Below are positions 15,739 to 23,407 of a stretch of DNA of 32,616 nt, piece after piece. Made by a program: the position numbers and the translations under genes. Below the pieces are notes generated by a model. The model was not told the DNA's origin. It did not search any database and saw only the letters and a program-made list of their open reading frames with translations. Source of the stretch: an uncultured Bacteroides sp. (GTDB lineage: Bacteria > Bacteroidota > Bacteroidia > Bacteroidales > Bacteroidaceae); NCBI GenBank assembly GCA_947074275.1, contig CAMTPA010000037.1:1-32616 (forward strand). Reading direction: 5' to 3'. Position 1 is the stretch's first letter, and every line of letters begins with the position of its first letter.

Positions 15739-17058
15739 ATGAATAAAATAATTTATATAATAATCGCAACTGTCGTAAGTATATTGACACTTGCGTCGTG
15801 TGATAGAGAAATTGTTTCTTTTGAAAAAGAAGATAATAATGGCACGAATGTAACAGAACTTGAAGGCACACTGAGTTTAGCGTCATTAAATATTAGTGTA
15901 AATGTAGAAGGAGTAGATGTATCTACGCGCTCTTCGGTTGATGTATCGAGCTATATTGTAGCAATTTACGAAGAGGGATCAAATACTCCTGTGAAATACT
16001 GGAAATACAGTGATATGCCAGAGTTGTTTGCTATAAAAGTGGGTTCCTATCGTGTAGATGCTTATTCACACGAACCTGATGATGCAGAATGGGAAAAACC
16101 ATATTTTTATGCAACACAAGATTTTGATGTAAAAAAGGATGAAGTGACAGAATTGGCTACTTTAGTATGTACGATGAAGAGTATTAAAGTTTCTGTGCTG
16201 CACTCTGATGAGTTGAAAGAATTATTGCATGATGATGTAGTAGTTGAAGTTACAGTTAATAATAAAGGTTCATTACAGTTTAAAAAGGATGAAACTCGTC
16301 ACGGACATTTTAAACCTGATACAGGTGAGGCTAATATTATTATTGCGAAGTTCTCAGGCACGGTAGATGGACAAAATGTGACCAAAGAACAAAGTTTTTC
16401 GGGTGTGAAAGCAGGCGAACATCGTGTAATTCAATATTCATTAGTTTCTAATCCTGGCGATAATATAGGCGAGGGGGGTACACCAAACATATCTATTGAA
16501 ATAGATGCGACGTGCGAAATGGTGAATGAGGACGTTACTGTGAATCCTGGCAAAGAAGATGGTATTGATGATTTCCCCGTAGATCCAGATCCTACTAATC
16601 CGGGTGAAGGTGGTGATGAAGGAGATGGTGATAACGATAATCCTAATGCGCCAACTATTGTAGGAACTAATTTTGCAGGAAGCTCATTTGATATTAATAC
16701 TCCGTTAACTATTCCTGGTGAAGGTTGCGACTTGATTGTAACATTGAATGCACCTAAAGGATTGGCTAATGTAGAGGTAACCATTGATTCAGAAAAACTT
16801 TCAAAGGAAATTTTAGAAGCTGTTGGTTTAACTGATAAATTTGATTTGGCTTATCCTGGAGCATATGAAGAAGGATTGAATGGATTGGGATTTGCAACTG
16901 GTGCTGAAGTGATAGGTAAAACAGAACTATTGTTTAATATTACAGATTTTACTCCTTTATTGGGTATATATGGCGCAGGAACTCATAACTTTATCATAAA
17001 AGTAATAGATTCTGAAGGTGTGAGTGTATTGAAAACATTAATATTAGTGACTGAATAA
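15739..17058 (+). CDS. DUF4493-Ig lipoprotein with acidic linker (operon gene 2)
   Basis: A 439-aa predicted lipoprotein (lipobox LASC, cysteine 21). DUF4493 spans about 42-270 (LEGTLSLASLNI, then Thr63-Arg64, and conserved YWKYSDMPELFAIKVGSYRV). A flexible Asp/Gly/Pro-rich linker (271-305) leads to one Ig-like domain (306-439) that is homologous to the Ig-like domain of genes 1 and 3 (both contain a stretch ending in an integral TLKV or TLILV strand). It lacks the FN3 and PCMD modules, so it looks like a shortened version of its neighbours rather than a broken gene: the stop is clean and the next gene starts 3 bp later. A linker rich in Asp and Gly suggests a stalk or calcium-binding segment, which is inference. 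Confidence 0.78.
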   Translation: MNKIIYIIIATVVSILTLASCDREIVSFEKEDNNGTNVTELEGTLSLASLNISVNVEGVDVSTRSSVDVSSYIVAIYEEGSNTPVKYWKYSDMPELFAIKVGSYRVDAYSHEPDDAEWEKPYFYATQDFDVKKDEVTELATLVCTMKSIKVSVLHSDELKELLHDDVVVEVTVNNKGSLQFKKDETRHGHFKPDTGEANIIIAKFSGTVDGQNVTKEQSFSGVKAGEHRVIQYSLVSNPGDNIGEGGTPNISIEIDATCEMVNEDVTVNPGKEDGIDDFPVDPDPTNPGEGGDEGDGDNDNPNAPTIVGTNFAGSSFDINTPLTIPGEGCDLIVTLNAPKGLANVEVTIDSEKLSKEILEAVGLTDKFDLAYPGAYEEGLNGLGFATGAEVIGKTELLFNITDFTPLLGIYGAGTHNFIIKVIDSEGVSVLKTLILVTE

Positions 17059-17060
17059 AA

Positions 17061-19229
17061 ATGAAAAAGATTGTATATTATATATTGCCATTATTATCTT
17101 TTCTTTTTGTCGCTTGCACAGAAAAAGATGAAATGGGTGGCGAAGGAACTCTTCGACTGAACATAAATATGGAAAACAGCGTAAAAGTGGTGGGTACACG
17201 TGCTGCATTATCGACTGTAGAACAAGATTCCTTAAAGAATATAAGCCGTATTCGAATTTATGATGGTGATGGTACTTTGATTCGTAGATATGAAGGCTTA
17301 GATAATGTTCCATCCGAACTTAAATTGGCATCTGGCAATTATCGTGTTAGAGTGACTGCGGGTGATTCGATTCCAGCTTCTCGTACTCGTAAATTCTATC
17401 AAGGAGAAGAAAGTTTTTCGGTAACTAAAGGTGCTGTTGTACCTGTTGAAGTGAACTGTAACATTGCAAATACTTTGGCTACGGTAACATTTGATAAAAC
17501 GTTGGATGATGCTTTCGATAGCGATTATACAGTAGCTATTTATACTTCTAAAGGTGAACTTCTGTACAACCTTTTAAATGCCGATTCGATTGGATACTAT
17601 ATGTTGACAGATGAAAGCGTATTGTATTGCACATTTACAGCTAAATCTTTATCGGGAGGCTTATTTCAGAAATTTGACACAATTCGTAATGCAAAACCTG
17701 CCACACGCTATGATTTGACTTATAAATATACAGCTATGCCTACGGATAAAGGTGGAGCAGGGCTGAGTGTTGAAGTAGATGAAACACCAGTAGAAACAAA
17801 TACCGAAAACATTCAAATATTTAAGCGTCCTGTTATAAGTTTGTTGGATAAGGATAATATTGAATCGAGTATTGATACTCCCATCATATTAGAAGTAGGT
17901 TCGAGTGATGCGATGTCTTTATGGGTTATTACCTCTTGTCCGATAACCAATGTGCAACTTGCTTGTGACCAATTCACAAGTTGGGGGCTTGGTTACAATA
18001 GCTACAACTTGGTAGGGTTGACCAGTCAGGAATTAGCAACATTGGAAACTGGTGGTATTCGTTTGAATAAACGTACAAGCTTGGATGGCTCTTCGTGGGG
18101 TATTGTGTTTTCCAACGAACTGATTGAAAAAATAACAGCAATTGAAGGAACTTATACAATACATATTTCGGTAGCAGACAATCAAGGCAATGTGACAGCA
18201 AAAGATTGGATTATCTCTGTGTCGGATGCGACCGTTATAACATCAGAAGTAGTGGATGCAACGGTGTGGGCCACTAAAGCAACGCTTCGTGCTATGGAAG
18301 CAAAGACCCCTTTGAATACCGTTTCGTTTAGATATCGTGAGGTAGGTACTGTTGACTGGAGTACCGTTTCTGCAACTTTGTCTGATACTAAAGAATATAC
18401 TGCCGAAATCACAGGATTAAAAGGTGGTACTAAATACGAGTATGTTGCATTGGATGGTGAGGTTGTATCTAATGTTATTTGTACATTCACAACTGAAATA
18501 AAAGCACAACCCGAAAATGCTGGATTTGAAAACTGGTCGCAACCTGCAAAACCTCTTTTATTGTATGGGGATGGACAGAATATGTGGTGGGATTCGGGTA
18601 ATCACGGTTCGTCGACGATGAATAAAAATGTAACTCAAAAAGGAGAGGATTATAAGCATAGTGGAAGTTACTCAGCAAAATTGATTTCTCAATTTGTTGG
18701 TATTGGTATTATTGGGAAGTTTGCAGCAGGTAACGCTTTTGTGGGTAAGTATTTGGCTACAGATGGTACTGATGGCATAATTGGCTGGGGACGCCCGTTT
18801 TCAAGTCGTCCAAAATCACTAAAAGGCTATATACGCTATCGACCAGGTACAGTTACAGATGCTAATGTTCCAGGTAGTGTCGCTGATTTTCCTAAAGGAT
18901 CTACTGATATTGGTAATATATTTATTGCTATTGGCGATTGGGCAGGAGAAACTTATGGTGGAGAAACCTGGCCAGTAATTATCAAAACAAAGACTGTTCA
19001 GTTATTCAATCCACAAGATGCTGCGATAATAGCTTATGGAACAAAAGATTGGACTGCTGACACTTCAGGTGATGGTATGATAGAATTTGAAATACCATTG
19101 GATTATCGTAGCGAAACACGAAAACCAACATCTATTATTATTGTAGCATCTGCAAGTAAATATGGAGATTATTTCTCGGGAGGCGATAGTACAATGTGGC
19201 TTGATGATTTTGAATTAATATATGAATAA
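17061..19229 (+). CDS. DUF4493-Ig-FN3-PCMD lipoprotein (operon gene 3)
   Basis: A 722-aa predicted lipoprotein (lipobox FVAC, cysteine 19). DUF4493 is at 28-245 (GEGTLRLNIN, Thr46-Arg47-Ala48, GLDNVPSELKLASGNYRV), an Ig-like domain at 255-390, an FN3-like domain at 395-482 (VWATKATLRA to TKYEYVAL) and PCMD at 487-722 (AGFENWSQP, GIGIIGKFAAGNAFVG, RPKSLKGYIRY, MWLDDFELIYE). It is the same architecture as gene 1 minus one beta domain. Its PCMD part is closer to that of gene 6 than to that of gene 1; the motif GIG-IGKFAAGN occurs in genes 3 and 6. The start follows the gene 2 stop by 2 bp, so translation is probably linked. Confidence 0.8.
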   Translation: MKKIVYYILPLLSFLFVACTEKDEMGGEGTLRLNINMENSVKVVGTRAALSTVEQDSLKNISRIRIYDGDGTLIRRYEGLDNVPSELKLASGNYRVRVTAGDSIPASRTRKFYQGEESFSVTKGAVVPVEVNCNIANTLATVTFDKTLDDAFDSDYTVAIYTSKGELLYNLLNADSIGYYMLTDESVLYCTFTAKSLSGGLFQKFDTIRNAKPATRYDLTYKYTAMPTDKGGAGLSVEVDETPVETNTENIQIFKRPVISLLDKDNIESSIDTPIILEVGSSDAMSLWVITSCPITNVQLACDQFTSWGLGYNSYNLVGLTSQELATLETGGIRLNKRTSLDGSSWGIVFSNELIEKITAIEGTYTIHISVADNQGNVTAKDWIISVSDATVITSEVVDATVWATKATLRAMEAKTPLNTVSFRYREVGTVDWSTVSATLSDTKEYTAEITGLKGGTKYEYVALDGEVVSNVICTFTTEIKAQPENAGFENWSQPAKPLLLYGDGQNMWWDSGNHGSSTMNKNVTQKGEDYKHSGSYSAKLISQFVGIGIIGKFAAGNAFVGKYLATDGTDGIIGWGRPFSSRPKSLKGYIRYRPGTVTDANVPGSVADFPKGSTDIGNIFIAIGDWAGETYGGETWPVIIKTKTVQLFNPQDAAIIAYGTKDWTADTSGDGMIEFEIPLDYRSETRKPTSIIIVASASKYGDYFSGGDSTMWLDDFELIYE

Positions 19230-19235
19230 TCGTTT

Positions 19236-19967
19236 GTGGTAAAGAAATATTTAGTAATTCTTATTCTTGCCTTGTGCGTGCAACTGTGCGCACAAGCGCA
19301 AGATTTTCAACGTAAAATAGAACTGACAACATTTGTTCCTAAGGGACAATGGATAATGGGTAGCACGGTATCTTATTCGGAACACAATCAGAAGAATTAT
19401 CAATTCTTGATTGTTGATGGGATACACGCCGATGGTTATACCTTTACTGTTACTCCTTTATTGTATTATGCTTTTAAAGATAATCTGGCTGCTGGAGCAA
19501 AGTTTGCTTACAAACGAACTTTGCTGAAAATGGATGGTATAACAATTAATGTAGATGAAGATAACCAGTTTGATATTAATGATCTTTATCAACTTAAACA
19601 TACGTATGGGGGTATGGTTGTTTTGCGCAACTACATCAGTCTTGGAAACAGTCGCCGGTTTGGACTTTATTGCGATATGCAATTGGAAATAGCAGGCAGT
19701 CAATCTAAGATGGTAAGTGGCTCAGGAGAGAGTGTTACGGGGACTTATGCTACTTCTACCGATTTTAATATTGGAGTAGCTCCCGGAATGGTTGCATTTA
19801 TCAATAATTACACAGCGGTAGAGGTAAGTGTTGGTGTTATGGGATTTAATTTTAGTCGCACTCGTCAAGTTACTGATCAGGTATATGTAGGAGAACGTTC
19901 AATGAGTTCAGCAAACTTTCGGATAAACATCTTCTCTATTGGGATGGGTATAACCTTTTATTTATAA
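19236..19967 (+). CDS. Small outer-membrane beta-barrel protein (operon gene 4)
   Basis: A 243-aa protein starting at a GTG, the only start that fits: it lies 6 bp after the previous stop and gives a signal peptide (VKKYLVILILALCVQLCAQAQ, likely cut after AQA). The mature part shows alternating hydrophobic strands and ends in a C-terminal aromatic-hydrophobic strand (GMGITFYL), the signature of an outer-membrane barrel, probably eight or ten strands. It is homologous to gene 5 along the barrel: FVPKGQWIMGSTVSY, RRFGLY, GVAPGMVAFINNYTAVEVSVGVMGF, NFRINIFSIGMGIT. The pair might help secrete or anchor the operon's lipoproteins or form a channel; this is inference, not seen. Confidence 0.75.
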   Translation: MVKKYLVILILALCVQLCAQAQDFQRKIELTTFVPKGQWIMGSTVSYSEHNQKNYQFLIVDGIHADGYTFTVTPLLYYAFKDNLAAGAKFAYKRTLLKMDGITINVDEDNQFDINDLYQLKHTYGGMVVLRNYISLGNSRRFGLYCDMQLEIAGSQSKMVSGSGESVTGTYATSTDFNIGVAPGMVAFINNYTAVEVSVGVMGFNFSRTRQVTDQVYVGERSMSSANFRINIFSIGMGITFYL

Positions 19968-19978
19968 ACACGAATCAA

Positions 19979-20866
19979 ATGAAACTACTAATATTTTTAA
20001 TGTGTTTAACGGCTTACGTGTTTTCTCCAATTCAAGGGTTGGCTCAAGAGGTATATGCTGATACAATAAGAACGGTTGATGGTAGAGATTCCATTTATAT
20101 TCAGGCTGCTCAAATTAAAATTATTCGTGACACAGTATGGATACAACCAGAATCTGAAAAACCGCCAACTGATATAATCAAAACAAAAGCGATAGGAAGA
20201 TATGACCGTGGGATTCTGAATTATCGTTTTATACCAAAAGGCAATTGGATTGGTGGTGTCACATTCTCTTATCTTAATTTTGAAAGTGATGATAGCCGAC
20301 TGCTCTTTTCACTTTTAGACGGGTTTGATTTTCACGGACGCACTTTATCGGTAAAACCTTTTGTGGGTTTTGCGATAAAAGATAATGTAGTGATAGGTTT
20401 TAAATTTGGATATAATCATACGTTAGGACAACTTGATAACTTGGCATTGAATATGGACGATTTGGATTTTTCACTTCACGATATTCGTTATGTTGAAGAT
20501 ATGTATACCTATGCCTTGTTTCATCGCTCATTCGTGGGATTGGATAGTGATAGGCGATTTGGTCTGTTTAATGAAATCTCATTGGGGTATAATACAGGTT
20601 CTTCTCGTTTCTCGCGCGATAAAGATGAGTCTTTGAAAGTGACTGAAACCAAAGTACATGAGTTGCATTTAGGAGTAAATCCAGGAATCTGTGTTTTTAT
20701 AATGGACAATGTGAGTGCTGAGGTCTCTTTTGGAGTTGTAGGCTTTAAGTATCGTTACGAAAAACAAAAAAACAACTTAGGCGAAGTGGGGCATAGTCGC
20801 AATAGTGGAGCCAACTTTAAGATTAATATATTAAATATAAACATAGGTATAACTGCTTGCTTTTGA
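19979..20866 (+). CDS. Small outer-membrane beta-barrel protein with periplasmic N-extension (operon gene 5)
   Basis: A 295-aa protein with a signal peptide (1-22, ending GLAQ) followed by a roughly 50-residue extension (VDGRDSIYIQAAQIKIIRDT, then Pro-rich PESEKPPTD) that gene 4 lacks. The barrel region (about 80-295) aligns with gene 4: FIPKGNWIGGVTFSY, SDRRFGLFNEISLGY, GVNPGICVFIMDNVSAEVSFGVVGF, ANFKINILNINIGIT. It ends ITACF; the last residue is the aromatic Phe expected for barrel insertion by BAM. The extension faces the periplasm and could contact peptidoglycan or a partner. The start is 11 bp after the gene 4 stop. Confidence 0.75.
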   Translation: MKLLIFLMCLTAYVFSPIQGLAQEVYADTIRTVDGRDSIYIQAAQIKIIRDTVWIQPESEKPPTDIIKTKAIGRYDRGILNYRFIPKGNWIGGVTFSYLNFESDDSRLLFSLLDGFDFHGRTLSVKPFVGFAIKDNVVIGFKFGYNHTLGQLDNLALNMDDLDFSLHDIRYVEDMYTYALFHRSFVGLDSDRRFGLFNEISLGYNTGSSRFSRDKDESLKVTETKVHELHLGVNPGICVFIMDNVSAEVSFGVVGFKYRYEKQKNNLGEVGHSRNSGANFKINILNINIGITACF

Positions 20867-20872
20867 TATGCT

Positions 20873-22495
20873 ATGATAAATTTTAGATATAAAATATTGT
20901 GTTTCAGTGTATGGGTAATAAGTCTGTGTTTTGTTCTTCAATCGTGTATTGAGAATGATATACCTTATCCACGTATCAATCTATTTATCACAAGCCTAAC
21001 TGCTGATGGAATGATTGGAAATGCAATTATAGTCAATGATGACCGTACTGTAACAATCAATTTGGCAGATACTACAAACTTAAAAAATGTTCGTATTGCA
21101 AGCCTTTCTGTGACTGAAGGTGCAACGTCTACACTTGAGGCTGGAGATTACATTGATTTATCTCGTTCTTATTGGGTAAACCTTTCTTTGTATCAAGATT
21201 TTCAATGGAAAATTATAGCAAATCAAACCATAGAAAGAGTTTTTAGTTTGGACAAACAAGTAGGAGTTGCTACCTACGATTTGAATAACTGCATTGGTTA
21301 TGCTAATATTTCCTTGGGTAAAGATGAACTGCCGCAAAACGTAACTCCACAATTGCGGCAGTTAAAGTTAGGACCTGCTGGCTCGACTATCAATAACATT
21401 GATACTACGACACCTGACTTGAACTGGAGTTGGGAAAATAGCTTTTGGCGAACTAAAATGATGGTTAATTTTCGGCATTACGAATCTCCAAAGGAGTGGA
21501 TATTATATGTATTTCCTACTACCTCTACTGTTAGTACCAGCTCTGTTGATGCGTGGGTAAATGTAGCTTGGCTTTATGGCGAAGGTCTTGAAGGTGCAGA
21601 TAATGGTTTTGAAATACGTGAGGCAAATTCGGATGAATGGGAAAAGGTTAGTGCGTCCTACATTACCAGTAGTGGTGGTAGCTTTATGGCACGTGTCCCT
21701 CATTTGTTGGCAGAAACTTCTTATGTGTGTCGTGCTTATTCTGGTGAAGACGTGGGTGACCCAATCTCTTTTACAACAGGTAGAGCTATTGTGCTTCCTA
21801 ATGGCTTATTTGATGAATGGCACAAAGTAGGTAAAGTATGGAATCCCTGGGCTGAAGGTGGTACGCCTATCTGGGATACGGGCAATGATGGAGCTACTAC
21901 ATTGGGTGAAAGCAACACGCAACCCACTTCCGATATACGTCCTGGAGCTGCAGCAGGCTCACAGGCTGCTATGCTGGAATCTAAATTTATAGGAATTGGT
22001 AGCATTGGTAAGTTTGCAGCAGGCAATCTTTTCATTGGTGAGTTTAAAGCGGTAGATGGAACCAATGGTATTTTGGATTTTGGTAAACCATTCACTGCAC
22101 GTCCTACGAAACTGAAAGGATATTATAAATACCATTCTGCACCTATCAATTATGCTTCGAGTGAATATGAACATCTTAAAGGATTGTCTGATACTTGTTC
22201 GGTATATATGGCTTTGGGCGATTGGAGTGAACCAATGGAGATTAGAACTAACCCTAAAAATGCCAAGTATTTTGATAAGAACGATTCGCGCATCATTGCC
22301 TATGGAGAGTTTAATAGTGGAACAACTGTAACTGAATACACTTCTTTTGAAATCGAATTAGAGTATCGTTCCACAAGCCGTGTTCCCACCTATATTATGG
22401 TAGTCTGTTCTGCGAGTAAGTTTGGTGACTTCTTTACAGGAGGTGCAGGATCCATTATGTATATAGATGATTTCAGTCTGGAATACGATTATTAA
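20873..22495 (+). CDS. PCMD domain lipoprotein without DUF4493 (operon gene 6)
   Basis: A 540-aa predicted lipoprotein (lipobox LQSC, cysteine 25). The N-terminal 30-120 is a beta domain of its own kind (ITSLTADGMIGNAII, VNLADTTNL, YWVNLSLYQDFQWKIIANQ), resembling the Ig-like module that often precedes PCMD domains. FN3-like is at about 222-303 and PCMD at 306-540 (GLFDEWHKV, GIGSIGKFAAGNLFIGEF, RPTKLKGYYKYH, IMYIDDFSLEYDY). No Thr-Arg maturation-like site of the DUF4493 type occurs after the lipobox. This makes it the only member with the sugar-binding-like C-terminus but without the pilin-like N-terminus, so it may be a fixed anchor or cap rather than a subunit; this is inference. Confidence 0.78.
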   Translation: MINFRYKILCFSVWVISLCFVLQSCIENDIPYPRINLFITSLTADGMIGNAIIVNDDRTVTINLADTTNLKNVRIASLSVTEGATSTLEAGDYIDLSRSYWVNLSLYQDFQWKIIANQTIERVFSLDKQVGVATYDLNNCIGYANISLGKDELPQNVTPQLRQLKLGPAGSTINNIDTTTPDLNWSWENSFWRTKMMVNFRHYESPKEWILYVFPTTSTVSTSSVDAWVNVAWLYGEGLEGADNGFEIREANSDEWEKVSASYITSSGGSFMARVPHLLAETSYVCRAYSGEDVGDPISFTTGRAIVLPNGLFDEWHKVGKVWNPWAEGGTPIWDTGNDGATTLGESNTQPTSDIRPGAAAGSQAAMLESKFIGIGSIGKFAAGNLFIGEFKAVDGTNGILDFGKPFTARPTKLKGYYKYHSAPINYASSEYEHLKGLSDTCSVYMALGDWSEPMEIRTNPKNAKYFDKNDSRIIAYGEFNSGTTVTEYTSFEIELEYRSTSRVPTYIMVVCSASKFGDFFTGGAGSIMYIDDFSLEYDY

Positions 22496-22542
22496 TTCGT
22501 TGAATTTAAAAATGTGATAATTGAAATAAAATAATAAAAGTT

Positions 22543-23307
22543 ATGATGAAAAAGAATTTCTTTTTTTTAATGATTGCTTTGGTGTTTGTAGCTTGTAGCA
22601 ATGACAGTGAAACAATTGTTGAGTATGGGCAAATTAAATTGGATATGGATATTTCTGAGCAAATATCTGTAAATACTCGTGCCGCATCCGATACAGAATT
22701 GGCTAACTACACGTTAACTATTTCTCAAAATGCCACTCAGAAATGGAATGGATTGCATAGCGCATTTATTTCTGAGAGTTTGAACTTTCCTGCTGCTGCC
22801 GGATATGTAGTTGCTGCCGAGAATTGCACTGAAGCGCAAGCTTTGTCTGCCAATAGCAGCTGGGGACAACTTCGCATTGCAGGTGAAAGTGCATCTTTTT
22901 CTGTTGTAGCCAATACCGCTACTCCAGTTGCTTTTACTTGTTCGGTGAAAAACGCAATTGTAGGTGTCGATTATCAAGAGTCATTTAAAAGTGCTTTTAC
23001 AAATTTTTCAGTAGAGGTAAATGAATCATCTGATGCAGCACGTAAGTTGGTTTACCCTGGCACTGCAACTTTCGATAGCCATAAGGGATATTTCAATATT
23101 GATTCTAATCCGCAGATTAGCTATGTTGTAAAAGGCACAATTGGTGGAAGTGCTAAAACCTATGATGGAACACTTGCTATTGAAGCAGCAAAATATTATC
23201 GCTTGAAGGTAAGTGCTACTACCAATGGTGAAATATCTTTGAGTATTACAATTGATGAGACAATCACTGAAGAGAGTAAAGATGTGACAGTCGATCCGTA
23301 TCAATAA
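22543..23307 (+). CDS. DUF4493-only lipoprotein (operon gene 7)
   Basis: A 254-aa predicted lipoprotein (lipobox FVAC, cysteine 18) consisting of DUF4493 alone (28-254): YGQIKLDMDI, Thr45-Arg46-Ala47-Ala48, a FSVVANTATPVAF turn, CSVKNAIVGVDYQESFKSAF, and an end reading ESKDVTVDPY that is homologous to the DUF4493 end in gene 2 (NEDVTVNPG). It stops at the point where the other proteins continue into Ig-like domains. Being the smallest and simplest member, it is the most natural candidate for a repeating subunit if the operon builds a fibre, but this is a guess. ATG codons lie at 22543 and 22546; either may be used. A bidirectional terminator follows at 23329-23367. Confidence 0.77.
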   Translation: MMKKNFFFLMIALVFVACSNDSETIVEYGQIKLDMDISEQISVNTRAASDTELANYTLTISQNATQKWNGLHSAFISESLNFPAAAGYVVAAENCTEAQALSANSSWGQLRIAGESASFSVVANTATPVAFTCSVKNAIVGVDYQESFKSAFTNFSVEVNESSDAARKLVYPGTATFDSHKGYFNIDSNPQISYVVKGTIGGSAKTYDGTLAIEAAKYYRLKVSATTNGEISLSITIDETITEESKDVTVDPYQ

Positions 23308-23328
23308 ATTGAAATAAAAACAACATAG

Positions 23329-23367
23329 AAAAAGGGAAGAAAGCGATGAGGCTTTACTTCCCTTTTT
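23329..23367. terminator. Bidirectional terminator between the DUF4493 operon and gdhA
   Basis: Arms AAAAAGGGAAG (23329-23339) and CTTCCCTTTTT (23357-23367) pair perfectly. An inner stem AAAGC/GCTTT, offset by one bulged A, closes a 6-nt loop. The A and T runs at either end suit termination in both directions. It lies 21 bp after the stop of operon gene 7 and 41 bp after the stop of the convergent gdhA gene. Confidence 0.75.
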
Positions 23368-23407
23368 TCGTCAACTTACCATTTGTTAGAGTACATTCAG
23401 TTTGTCG

